From assembly GCA_018609665.1 (NCBI GenBank), contig JAHENN010000212.1, positions 1 to 13,609 of the forward strand: a stretch of 13,609 bases of DNA. The letters run 5' to 3'. This stretch comes from Haloarculaceae archaeon. GTDB lineage: Archaea; Halobacteriota; Halobacteria; Halobacteriales; Haloarculaceae. Under the pieces are notes generated by a model. The model did no database searches and was not told the DNA's origin. It saw nothing but the letters and a program-made list of their open reading frames with translations. A program made the translations under genes and the position numbers. Shown here piece after piece: positions 1-6,744 of the stretch (within the stretch, counting starts at the first letter, position 1; each line of letters starts with the position of its first letter).

Positions 1-2
1 AC

Positions 3-1637
3 CGGGAGGACGTCGTCGGGGAGCCGCTGTGGGAGACGCCGTGGTTCCAGGCCGACGACGAGACCGTCGCCATCGCCCACCGGTCGGTCGAGGCGGCCCG
101 CAGCGGCGAGCTCTACCGCGACGAGTTCCCCATCGAGGGCGACGACGAGACGGTCATCGTCGACTACTCGGCGCGGCCGGTGTACGACGAAACCGGCGAG
201 GTGGCGCTGCTGGTGCTGGAGGGGCGGGACATCACCGAGCTGAAGCGCCGCCAGCGCCAGCTTCGCGAGGAGCGGGCCTTCATCGAGAGCCTCCTGTCGG
301 CCGTCCCCGACATCCTCTACGCCTTCGACGAGGACGGCAACTACCTGCGGTGGAACGACCGGTTCACCGAGGTGACGGGCTACGACGACGCGACCGTCGC
401 CGACCTGGAGCCGGTCGAACTGGTACCCGACGCGGAGGCCGACCGCGTCGCCGACAGCATCGAGACGGTGCTGGACGGCGAGCGGGTCACGGTCGAGTCG
501 GAGCTGCTGACGAAGGACGGCGAGGTCGTCCCCTACGAGTTCGCCGCCGCCCGCCTCCCGGACGTCGACGCCGACGGCACGGCCGGCGTCGTCGGCGTCG
601 GCCGCGACCTCAGCGACCGCCGAGAGCGGGAGCGGTGCTTCGAGGCCGTTTTCAACAACACCTACCAGTCGACGGGCCTGCTCGAGCCGGACGGGACGCT
701 CATCGAGGTCAACGACGCGGCGCTGGATCTCGCCGACGTCGACCACGAGGACGTGGTCGGGACGCCGGCGTGGGAGACGCCGTGGTTCCCGGACGAGAGT
801 GCAGGCCGCACGGCGCGGACGGCCGTCGAGACCGCCCGGGACGGCGAGTTCTACCGGGACGAAATCGAGGTCCGCGTCGACGGGGAGCTCGTGGTCGTCG
901 ACTTCTCGGTGAAGCCGGTGTACGACGACCGCGGCGAGGTGACGTTGCTCATCGCCGAGGGACGGGAGGTCACCCGGCTCAAGCGGCGGGAACGGGAGCT
1001 GGAGGCGAAGAACGAGCGGCTCGAGGAATTCGCGTCCGTCGTCTCCCACGACCTCCAGAATCCGTTGATGATCGCCGCCGGCAACGTCGACGTCGCCCGG
1101 GAGACGACGGTCGGGGAGCTACCGGAAGCAACGCCGGCGCTAACCGACGCCAAGGACGCCCTCGACCGGATGGAGGCGATGATCGACGACCTCCTCGAGC
1201 TCGCCAAGCAGGGGATGGCAGTCGAGACGACGGAGCCGATCCGGCTGTCGTCGCTGCTGTCGACCGTCGAGAACGACGTCGGACGGTCCGTCGAGACTGA
1301 CCTCCCGGACGACGCCGCGGTCGTCGCCGAACGGCAGCGGCTCTACTCGCTGCTGTCCAACCTGGTCGGAAACGCCGTCGATCACGCCGGCGACGACGTC
1401 CGAATCGAGGTCGGACTCGACGACGACACCCTCTACGTCGCCGACGACGGCCCCGGCGTCCCCGAGTCGGAGCGGGAGGCGATCTTCCAGGCCGGCAACT
1501 CCGACGGCGGGACGGGCTTCGGGCTGGCCATCGTCGATGCCGTCGCCGACGCCCACGGCTGGACCGTCGGTGTGACCGACGGCCGCCGCGGCGGTGCCCG
1601 CTTCGAGGTCAGCGGCCTCGACGTGCGGTCTCCCTGA
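3..1637 (+). CDS. Multi-PAS sensor histidine kinase, 5' end outside the window
   Basis: The reading frame is already open at position 3 and ends with TGA at 1635-1637, giving 544 C-terminal residues. In order it holds the end of one PAS domain (nt 3-250), a second PAS (about 279-630), a third PAS (about 636-983), a HisKA dimerisation helix and a HATPase_c domain. The H-box VSHDLQNPL puts the phospho-accepting His at nt 1047-1049. The N-box LLSNLVGNAVDH is near 1350-1385, the G1 motif DDGPGV near 1443-1460 and the GGTGFGL lid motif near 1506-1526, so the catalytic core appears intact. No membrane segment is seen in this part, so it is probably a soluble or N-terminally anchored sensor phosphorylating an unseen response regulator. 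PAS 1 and PAS 3 are clearly similar (both have an ETPWF motif and a YRDE stretch), suggesting internal duplication. The signal sensed is unknown. Confidence 0.93.
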   Translation, partial: REDVVGEPLWETPWFQADDETVAIAHRSVEAARSGELYRDEFPIEGDDETVIVDYSARPVYDETGEVALLVLEGRDITELKRRQRQLREERAFIESLLSAVPDILYAFDEDGNYLRWNDRFTEVTGYDDATVADLEPVELVPDAEADRVADSIETVLDGERVTVESELLTKDGEVVPYEFAAARLPDVDADGTAGVVGVGRDLSDRRERERCFEAVFNNTYQSTGLLEPDGTLIEVNDAALDLADVDHEDVVGTPAWETPWFPDESAGRTARTAVETARDGEFYRDEIEVRVDGELVVVDFSVKPVYDDRGEVTLLIAEGREVTRLKRRERELEAKNERLEEFASVVSHDLQNPLMIAAGNVDVARETTVGELPEATPALTDAKDALDRMEAMIDDLLELAKQGMAVETTEPIRLSSLLSTVENDVGRSVETDLPDDAAVVAERQRLYSLLSNLVGNAVDHAGDDVRIEVGLDDDTLYVADDGPGVPESEREAIFQAGNSDGGTGFGLAIVDAVADAHGWTVGVTDGRRGGARFEVSGLDVRSP

Positions 1638-2475
1638 CGAGTTCCGCCAGCCGGTCGTAGAAGCCGTCGTCGTACTTCGTCGCCTCGTCGACGGTCGGCC
1701 GGGCGTTGGTCTCGTTGACCACCGCCCGGTCGTCGGTCACGAGCAGGTCGACCCCGAGCCACGGGACGTCGAGCGCCGCGGCCGCCCGCTCGGCGCGCTC
1801 CCGGAGGTCGGCCGGCAGGTCGACCCCCTCGGCGACGGCGCCGCGGTGGACGTTGTGCTTCCAGCGGCCCGCCGCCCGCTCGTCGGCCGGCAGGCGGCGC
1901 TCGACGGCGCCGACGCAGTCGCCGTCGGCGACCATCGCCCGGTAGTCCGTCGCGTCGGACAGGTACTCCTGGACGAGAAAGGAGCGGTCCTCCGTCGCCC
2001 GGTAGTCGTGGACCAGCGAGAGGTAGTCGCAGACGCCGAGAAACGAGTCGAGGTCGCCGACCTTCGCGACGCCGACGCCGCGGGTCGCGGAGTTCGGCTT
2101 GACGACCACCGGCGGCTCGAACCGCTCGAAGGCGGCCCTGAGCGTGCTCTCGTCGGCCGGGTTCGACACGTGGACCGTCTCCGGCGTCGGCACGCCCGCC
2201 CGCCGGAGGCGGGCCAGCGTCTCGGCCTTGTTCCGGGACCGCAGGACCGCCTCGCGGTCGTTGACCCACGGCACGCCGAGCATGGCGTCGGCGACGCCGC
2301 CCTCCATCAGCCGTGAGGGGTAGACGAAGCCGACGTCGAACGGCTCGCGGCTGCCGTCCAGCGGCTGGGCCCGGCGGCTGGTCGGCAGGTGGGCGGCCTC
2401 GACGCCGCGGTCCGCAAGCGGCTCCCGAATCCGGGCGAGGGTCTCGGCGTCCGTCGCAACCGCGAGCCGGAGCAT
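1609..2475 (-). CDS. RimK-like ATP-grasp ligase
   Basis: This 288-residue protein has the ATP-grasp layout of RimK-type carboxylate-amine ligases, which couple ATP cleavage to amide bond formation through an acyl phosphate. Visible motifs are VVVKPNSATRGVGV (about 123-136, ATP-binding loop), FLVQEYL (166-172, hinge), WKHNVHRGA (205-213) and GVDLL...VVNETNARPT (241-261), which carries the acidic and Asn residues expected to hold Mg2+. The N-terminal 100 residues resemble the pre-ATP-grasp domain. An upstream in-frame ATG at 2505 is possible. I chose the ATG at 2475 because the protein there starts with a beta strand (MLRLAVATD) and a weak TATA-like ATTGAA lies about 26-30 nt upstream. The last codons overlap the kinase gene tail to tail. 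The substrate cannot be told: ribosomal-protein, cofactor or peptide glutamylation are all possible. Confidence 0.88.
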   Translation of the reverse strand: MLRLAVATDAETLARIREPLADRGVEAAHLPTSRRAQPLDGSREPFDVGFVYPSRLMEGGVADAMLGVPWVNDREAVLRSRNKAETLARLRRAGVPTPETVHVSNPADESTLRAAFERFEPPVVVKPNSATRGVGVAKVGDLDSFLGVCDYLSLVHDYRATEDRSFLVQEYLSDATDYRAMVADGDCVGAVERRLPADERAAGRWKHNVHRGAVAEGVDLPADLRERAERAAAALDVPWLGVDLLVTDDRAVVNETNARPTVDEATKYDDGFYDRLAELVRETARRGR

Positions 2476-2505
2476 AACCGACAGAAGGGTGTGCGGCGTC
2501 TTCAA

Positions 2506-2975
2506 TCCGCGGCCCCCGGAACCGGCCGGAGCGGACGGTCACCGGGTTCGGGGGCCGGGGGTCGCGCGGTCCGGCGGCGACACCTCTGGAGCGTCGCGGT
2601 GACCCGTCTCGCGGCAGGTCTGGCCGCGCCGGCGCGGTCCCCGTCGTCGTCGGCCGACGTGTCGGGCCCGACGAGTAGAGCCGCATTCACACCCGGTGAT
2701 AAAACCCTTGGTACAGAATGGCGAACGCATTTGTTCAAAGGTTCTCTTCTCCGAAACGGGCTTTCAGCTCACCCTGGCAGGCACCCACTGACAGACTGGA
2801 AGTCCATTCGGCCGCGGGACCCCCCCCTACCCCTCGCCCGAATCCCCATCGGTCCAACTCCGGGGCATCGATGCGGTGCCCCTTTTGTGGTACGTCGTCG
2901 GTTGCCTGGTCTCTCGAACGACCCGCAGGCTGCCGTCCGTCCGGCGCCGGACCCGGCATGCCGTCCGACGCCGCC
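2506..2975. other. Intergenic region with no supported gene
   Basis: About 470 bp with no convincing coding sequence. The half nearest the ligase is GC-rich. Around 2685-2765 the base composition falls sharply and contains GATAAAAC (2697-2704), TTTGTTCAAAGG and similar runs, typical of haloarchaeal promoters or non-coding RNA leaders. Open frames crossing it on both strands have arginine/proline-rich, low-complexity translations and are probably artefacts of high GC. A short MRCPFCG stretch beginning at 2871 on the plus strand looks like a zinc-ribbon start but has no second cysteine pair. A small RNA or a degraded gene is possible but not shown. Confidence 0.5.
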
Positions 2976-3215
2976 TCAGAGGAACACGGTCGACGTCGCG
3001 AACGCCATCAGGAGGGCGAGACCGGCGACGACGACCCCCATGACCCGCGTCATCAGAATGCGCATCCGGCCCGGCTCGATCTGGGTCGTGCCGTCGGGGC
3101 CACGGGCCTGCCACCGCGTCATCCTGCGGGGGAACGCGGCCATCGCGAGCGCGAAAACGGCGACGACGAGCGGGACGATGCTGGAGACTACGGCGAACGG
3201 CGTGGAGGGCATCAT
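2976..3215 (-). CDS. Small two-helix membrane protein, unknown function
   Basis: This 79-residue protein has one hydrophobic segment at about 8-28 and a second at about 57-75. They are joined by a basic, polar loop (FPRRMTRWQARGPDG...EPGRMRIL) that would face the cytoplasm if both ends lie outside. The arrangement, with an arginine/tryptophan loop after the first helix and MTRVMGVVVAGLALL in the second, resembles the short haloarchaeal membrane proteins grouped under DUF6199-like names; this is from memory and uncertain. The start is one of two adjacent ATG codons (3215 or 3212). A run of six T on the coding strand 24-29 nt upstream makes a plausible TATA box, so the transcript is probably leaderless. 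It lies downstream of the ABC exporter on the same strand, 69 nt away, but seems to have its own promoter. Confidence 0.72.
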   Translation of the reverse strand: MMPSTPFAVVSSIVPLVVAVFALAMAAFPRRMTRWQARGPDGTTQIEPGRMRILMTRVMGVVVAGLALLMAFATSTVFL

Positions 3216-3238
3216 CCGGCGTGCCGTGCCCGCGGAAC

Positions 3239-3244
3239 AAAAAA
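3239..3244 (-). promoter_or_regulatory. T6 tract: TATA box of the small membrane gene and possible terminator of the exporter
   Basis: On the minus strand this is GGTTTTTTGTTCC. It lies 24-29 nt before the ATG at 3215, the spacing of haloarchaeal TATA boxes on leaderless genes. It also lies about 41 nt after the stop codon of the ABC exporter, where a U-run would serve as an archaeal intrinsic terminator. Either or both roles are inferred from position and sequence only. Confidence 0.5.
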
Positions 3245-3284
3245 CCGACCCTCCCCGGTGAGCGTCTCCCGTCGGCCCGCCGGT

Positions 3285-5222
3285 TCAGTCGTCGCCGGCC
3301 TCGGTACGGGCCTGCCGCTCGGCGGCCCGCTCGACGAACTCGTCGGGGAGCTCGTCGATCTCGCCGGCCTGGACGCCCCACAGGTGCGCGTAGAGGCCGC
3401 CCTCCTCGAGCAGTGCCTCGTGGCTGCCGCGCTCGACGATTTCGCCGTCCTCCAGCACGAGGATGCGGTCGGCGTCCTTGATCGTCGACAGCCGGTGGGC
3501 GATGGCGAAGGTAGTGCGGTCGGCGGTCAACCGGTCGAGCGACCGCTGGATGAGCATCTCCGTCTCGGTGTCGACGTCGCTGGTCGCCTCGTCGAGGACG
3601 AGGATGGCGGGGTCCTTCAGGACGGCGCGGGCGATGGAGACCCGCTGGCGCTGGCCGCCGGAGAGCTTGACGCCCCGCTCGCCGACCATCGTGTCGTAGC
3701 CGTCCGGCAGGTTGGTGATGAACTCGTGGGCCTCGGCGGCCTTCGCGGCCTCGACGATGTCGTCGTCGTCGGCGTCGAAGGCGCCGTAGGCGATGTTCTC
3801 CCGGACGGTGCCGTAGAAGAGGAACGTGTCCTGGCCGACGTAGCCGACCTGCTGGCGGAGGCTCCGCAGCGTCACCGCCCGGATATCGTGGCCGTCGATC
3901 CGGACCGCGCCCTCGTCGACGTCGTACAGCCGCAGCAGCAGCTTCAGCACGGTCGACTTGCCGGCGCCGGTCGGCCCCACGAGCGCGAGCGTGTCGCCGC
4001 CCTCGACGGCGAAGTCGACGTCCTCGACGATGGGGTCGTCGTCGTAGCCGAAGGTGACGCCGTCGTACTCGACGCGGCCCGCCTCGATCTCCAGCGGGTC
4101 GGCGTCGGCGTCGACGGCGAGGCGGTCGGGTTCGTCCATCAGCCCGAAGATGCGCTCGGCGGAGGCGTAGGCCCGCTGGTACATGTTGATGATCTGGCCG
4201 AACTGGGCCATCGGCCAGATGAACCGCTGGGTCAGGAGGATGAACGTCGTGAACTCCCCGACCAGCAGCGGCTCGGTCAGGGGCCCCGGGCCGCCGCCGG
4301 TCCGGGCGGTCGTCAGCACCCAGGCGCCGCCGATGAGGAACGTCAGCACGAAGCCGACCCCGGCGATGACCCGCAGCCCGGGGAAGAACTTGATGCGCGT
4401 CCCGATGGCGTCCCAGTTAGCGTCGAAGTAGTCCCCGGAGACGTCCTCGACGCGGTCGGACTCGTAGGGCTCGGTGTTGGCGGACTTGATCACCTGGATG
4501 CCGCCGAGGTTGTTCTCCAGCCGGGAGTTGACGTTGCCGACCGTCGACCGCACGTCGGCGTACTTCGGCTGGATGACCTGGATGAACTTGTAGGTGAACG
4601 CGGCGATGAGCGGCACCGGCACGAGGGCGATGAACGCCAGCTGCCAGTTCAGCCAGAAGAGCACCCCGGCGATGCCGAGCACCATCACCGCCAGCCGGAA
4701 GGTCGAGTTCAGGCCGTCGTTGAGGAACCGCTCCAGCCGGTTGACGTCGTTCGAGAGGATGGACATCAGCTCGCCGGTCTGCTTGTCGGCGAAGAAGCCC
4801 ATGTTCAGCCGCTGCATCGTGTCGTACGTGTCCGTCCGGATTTCGTGCTGGATGTGCTGGGCGAAGGAGTTGAACCCCCAGTTGCGGACCCAGTGGAAGG
4901 CCGCTCCCAGCAGGAAGGCGCCGGCGATGATCACGACCGTCAGGAACAGTTGTCCGTCCTCCGTCGCCGGCACCCACGCCGTCGGCACCAGCCAGGGGGC
5001 GAAGGCCTTGTCGTCCCTGAAGATGGCGTCGATGGCCAGCCCGAGCAGCACCGGCGGCAGCAAATCGAGCAGCCGCGCGACGACGCTGGCGACGACGCCG
5101 ACGGCGAACTGGACGGCGTTGGGCCGGCCGTACTCGTCGAAGAGCCGCCGCATCGGGTCCTCGGCGTTGGCCCGCTGCTCCTCGAAGGGGTCGTCCTCGT
5201 CGTCCCAGGCGGCGTCGCTCAT
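3285..5222 (-). CDS. ABC exporter, fused permease and ATPase (MsbA/BmrA type half-transporter)
   Basis: This 645-residue protein is a full-length half-transporter that should act as a homodimer or heterodimer in the cell membrane, exporting lipids, drugs or peptides using ATP. The N-terminal permease carries about six membrane segments (roughly 38-66, 91-112, 172-192, 193-212, 282-305, 320-336). The ATPase domain starts near 383 and has the A-loop Tyr (about 393), Walker A GPTGAGKST (416-424), Q-loop Gln 464, signature LSGGQ (520-524), Walker B ILVLDE (540-545) and H-loop His 577, so all catalytic residues are present. The acidic N-terminus (MSDAAWDDEDD) and C-terminal tail (after 615) are haloarchaeal in style. 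The promoter holds a perfect-arm TetR-type palindrome, so expression is probably inducible. No second half-transporter is adjacent, which favours a homodimer. The substrate is not evident. Confidence 0.94.
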   Translation of the reverse strand: MSDAAWDDEDDPFEEQRANAEDPMRRLFDEYGRPNAVQFAVGVVASVVARLLDLLPPVLLGLAIDAIFRDDKAFAPWLVPTAWVPATEDGQLFLTVVIIAGAFLLGAAFHWVRNWGFNSFAQHIQHEIRTDTYDTMQRLNMGFFADKQTGELMSILSNDVNRLERFLNDGLNSTFRLAVMVLGIAGVLFWLNWQLAFIALVPVPLIAAFTYKFIQVIQPKYADVRSTVGNVNSRLENNLGGIQVIKSANTEPYESDRVEDVSGDYFDANWDAIGTRIKFFPGLRVIAGVGFVLTFLIGGAWVLTTARTGGGPGPLTEPLLVGEFTTFILLTQRFIWPMAQFGQIINMYQRAYASAERIFGLMDEPDRLAVDADADPLEIEAGRVEYDGVTFGYDDDPIVEDVDFAVEGGDTLALVGPTGAGKSTVLKLLLRLYDVDEGAVRIDGHDIRAVTLRSLRQQVGYVGQDTFLFYGTVRENIAYGAFDADDDDIVEAAKAAEAHEFITNLPDGYDTMVGERGVKLSGGQRQRVSIARAVLKDPAILVLDEATSDVDTETEMLIQRSLDRLTADRTTFAIAHRLSTIKDADRILVLEDGEIVERGSHEALLEEGGLYAHLWGVQAGEIDELPDEFVERAAERQARTEAGDD

Positions 5223-5229
5223 TACGGTA

Positions 5230-5247
5230 ACTGACCGTTCGGTCAGT
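5230..5247 (-). promoter_or_regulatory. TetR-type operator inside the exporter promoter
   Basis: ACTGACCGTTCGGTCAGT has two perfect 8-bp inverted arms around a 2-bp centre. The TGACCG-NN-CGGTCA core is a common site for TetR/AcrR family repressors. On the exporter strand the order is TATA-like TTATA (5247-5251, about 25-29 nt before the ATG), then the palindrome, then ATG at 5222. A bound repressor would cover the transcription start. No TetR gene is seen in the window, so the regulator must be elsewhere. A 6-bp hairpin (5257-5273) just upstream may end transcription of the DUF192 gene. Confidence 0.68.
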
Positions 5248-5288
5248 ATAACGCTTGGCTCGTCGGCCGAGCCGGCCGCAACCGCGCC

Positions 5289-5807
5289 CTACAGGTCAAA
5301 CGACAGCCGGTCGCCCGGTTCGACGCCGCGCTCGGCGGCCCAGCCGCGGTTGACCTCCAGAACGTACCGCGCCTCGCCGGTGTACTCCTGTGCGGCGCCG
5401 TCCTCGCCCGGCCCCGGCTCCGGCGCCTCGCGAATCGCCGTGATCCGGCCGTCGGCGTCGGCGAAGACGACGTCGAGCCCGAACGACATGTTCCGCATCA
5501 CGTAGGTCCGCTCGTCGACGCCGCCGTGGACGAACAGCATTCCGCGGTCTTCGGGGAGATGGTCGGTCTCGCTCAGCCCGACGTAGCGCTTCGGAAACGT
5601 GTCGGCGACGGCGGCCTCGACGCGGCCGAGCGTCTCGCCGGTCTCGCCGTCGACGACCGCCACCTGCGCGTGGTCGTACCCCTCCGGGTCGGCGGGGTCG
5701 TAGCCCGCCAGGTACGGCGCGACGGCGCCGGTCGCGAGCCCGAGATACGCGGCGCCGGCGAGGGCGACGAGCGCGGCGGCCACGTAGACGAGCGGGCCTC
5801 TGTCCAT
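5289..5807 (-). CDS. DUF192 family protein, membrane anchored
   Basis: This 172-residue protein has an N-terminal hydrophobic segment (about 7-28) that should act as an uncleaved anchor, followed by a DUF192 domain (about 60-172) on the outer side. Family hallmarks visible are RYVGLS (near 74-79), the DRGMLFV strand, the TYVMRNMSFGLDVVFAD block and the C-terminal YVLEVNRGWAAERGVEPGD segment. DUF192 domains are small beta-rich extracytoplasmic domains of unknown biochemical role. The gene follows a paralogue with the same C-terminal block, separated by 40 bp on the same strand, so the two are probably co-transcribed. ATG at 5807 is the only start that keeps the whole anchor. Confidence 0.88.
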   Translation of the reverse strand: MDRGPLVYVAAALVALAGAAYLGLATGAVAPYLAGYDPADPEGYDHAQVAVVDGETGETLGRVEAAVADTFPKRYVGLSETDHLPEDRGMLFVHGGVDERTYVMRNMSFGLDVVFADADGRITAIREAPEPGPGEDGAAQEYTGEARYVLEVNRGWAAERGVEPGDRLSFDL

Positions 5808-5847
5808 CGCCGGACCAAGGCCGCCGCCGGCGAAAAGCCTGCCGGCG

Positions 5848-6420
5848 TCACTCCGGGAGGTCGAACTCGAGGCGGTCGCCGGGCTCGACGCCGCGCTCGG
5901 CGGCCCAGCCGCGGTTGACCTCCAGGACGTACTGGCCCTCGCCGGAGGCCTCGATGTCGTCGCCGTCCTCGCCGTCCTCCGGCGCCGGCCGCTCGTGGAT
6001 GGAGTCGATGGTGCCGTTGGCGCGGACGAAGACGATGTCCAGCGGGAACGACATCTCCCGCATCACGTAGGTCAGTTCCCGTTCGCGGTCGTAGACGAAC
6101 AGCATCCCGCGGTCCGCCGGCAACTCCTCGGTGTCGCTCAGCCCGGTACGGCGCAGCGAGCGGTTGTCCGCGATGGCGGCCTCGACGCGGCCCAGCTCCT
6201 CGCCGCTTTCGCCGTCCAGCACCCGGACGGTCGTCCGGTCGTAGCTGGCGTGGACCTCCGTCGGCGTCGGCTCGCCTGCGGTCGGCGTGCCGTCGCCGTC
6301 CGTCGCCGTCGGCGCCGGCGTCGACGTCGAGGGGGCGCCGAACGGCCCGACACAGCCGGCCGCAAGCAGCAGTCCGACCGTCAGCGCGGCCGCGAGCGTG
6401 TGGCGTCTCCGCGTGGTCAC
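5848..6420 (-). CDS. DUF192 family lipoprotein
   Basis: This 190-residue protein runs from a GTG at 6420. It opens with VTTRRRHTLAAALTVG and a lipobox LAAGC with Cys at residue 23, so it is probably a Tat-exported lipoprotein, the usual haloarchaeal route. A Thr/Pro/Ala-rich linker (about 29-55) leads to the DUF192 domain, which shares DRGMLFV, TYVMREMSFPLDIVF and YVLEVNRGWAAERGVEPGD with its downstream neighbour. A TTG 54 nt further upstream would give an arginine-rich extension ahead of the signal and is less likely. A TATA-like CTTAGG lies about 27-32 nt before the GTG. Together with the anchored paralogue it forms a two-gene unit of surface-attached DUF192 domains. Function unknown. Confidence 0.86.
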   Translation of the reverse strand: MTTRRRHTLAAALTVGLLLAAGCVGPFGAPSTSTPAPTATDGDGTPTAGEPTPTEVHASYDRTTVRVLDGESGEELGRVEAAIADNRSLRRTGLSDTEELPADRGMLFVYDRERELTYVMREMSFPLDIVFVRANGTIDSIHERPAPEDGEDGDDIEASGEGQYVLEVNRGWAAERGVEPGDRLEFDLPE

Positions 6421-6475
6421 GCCCGGGGATGCGGCCCGGCGTCGCCTAAGCCTTGCCGTCGTCCTGGAAGGCAAG

Positions 6476-6483
6476 CGTTAACC
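6476..6483 (+). promoter_or_regulatory. TATA-like box of tRNA-Val
   Basis: CGTTAACC sits 25-32 nt before the first base of tRNA-Val. Together with the purine-rich AAGGCAAG just upstream it fits an archaeal BRE/TATA promoter. Assignment rests on position and composition. Confidence 0.45.
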
Positions 6484-6507
6484 CCGCGCGTCGACTTCCC
6501 ACCGCCA

Positions 6508-6580
6508 GGGTCCGTGGTCTAGTGGCTATGACGCGGCCCTTACAAGGCCGAGGTCGGTGGTTCGAACCCGCCCGGACCCA
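6508..6580 (+). tRNA. tRNA-Val (anticodon TAC)
   Basis: A full cloverleaf can be drawn by hand. The acceptor stem is GGGTCCG with CGGACCC (6573-6579) and discriminator A. The anticodon stem CGGCC/GGCCG encloses loop CTTACAA, giving anticodon TAC, which reads GTA valine codons. The T stem GGTGG/CCGCC, with one G-T pair, encloses TTCGAAC. CCA is not encoded and no intron is seen. Its 3' end is followed by T-arm-like repeats. Confidence 0.95.
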
Positions 6581-6744
6581 CTTCCTGTCGACACGCGACG
6601 AGCGACGCGAGGAGCCGGCGGCGGGACGTGGGTCCCGGGTTCGAACCAGGGAGCGGGAGGTGAGCGAGCGAACGGGAGCGACCGCGGTTCGAACCCGCTC
6701 GACACGGTTCCACGAGGAGCCGAGATGCCGGCCGGACAGCCGAC
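6581..6744 (+). repeat. tRNA-like remnants downstream of tRNA-Val
   Basis: This 164-bp stretch has no gene. It contains two further T-arm-like segments: GGGTTCGAACC (6637-6647, within GGGTCCCGGGTTCGAACCAG) and CGGTTCGAACCCGC (6685-6698). The second is followed by TCGACACG and then CGAGGAGCCG (6713-6722). The same order, TTCGAACCCGC, TCGACACG, CGAGGAGCCG, occurs from the real tRNA to 6617. It looks like a shortened duplication of the tRNA 3' end plus its flank, as left by integration events or recombination, but no integrase is present. Confidence 0.5.

Noticed and set aside
2871..2960. Zinc-ribbon-like start MRCPFCGTSS on the plus strand
   Set aside because: Only one CxxC pair is present, the frame continues for hundreds of codons as the antisense of other genes, and no promoter lies at the right distance.
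2718..5234. A very long plus-strand open frame (838 codons) opposite the ABC exporter
   Set aside because: The translation is repetitive in Asp/Val/Gly/Arg with no recognisable domain. The minus strand encodes an ABC exporter with every catalytic motif, so the plus frame is a high-GC shadow.
6421..6474. TTG at 6474 as start of the DUF192 lipoprotein
   Set aside because: It would place an 18-residue arginine-rich extension ahead of a complete Tat/lipobox signal; the GTG at 6420 gives a normal signal peptide.
6581..6744. A second complete tRNA downstream of tRNA-Val
   Set aside because: Only T-arm-like pieces are present; no matching acceptor or anticodon arms could be folded.
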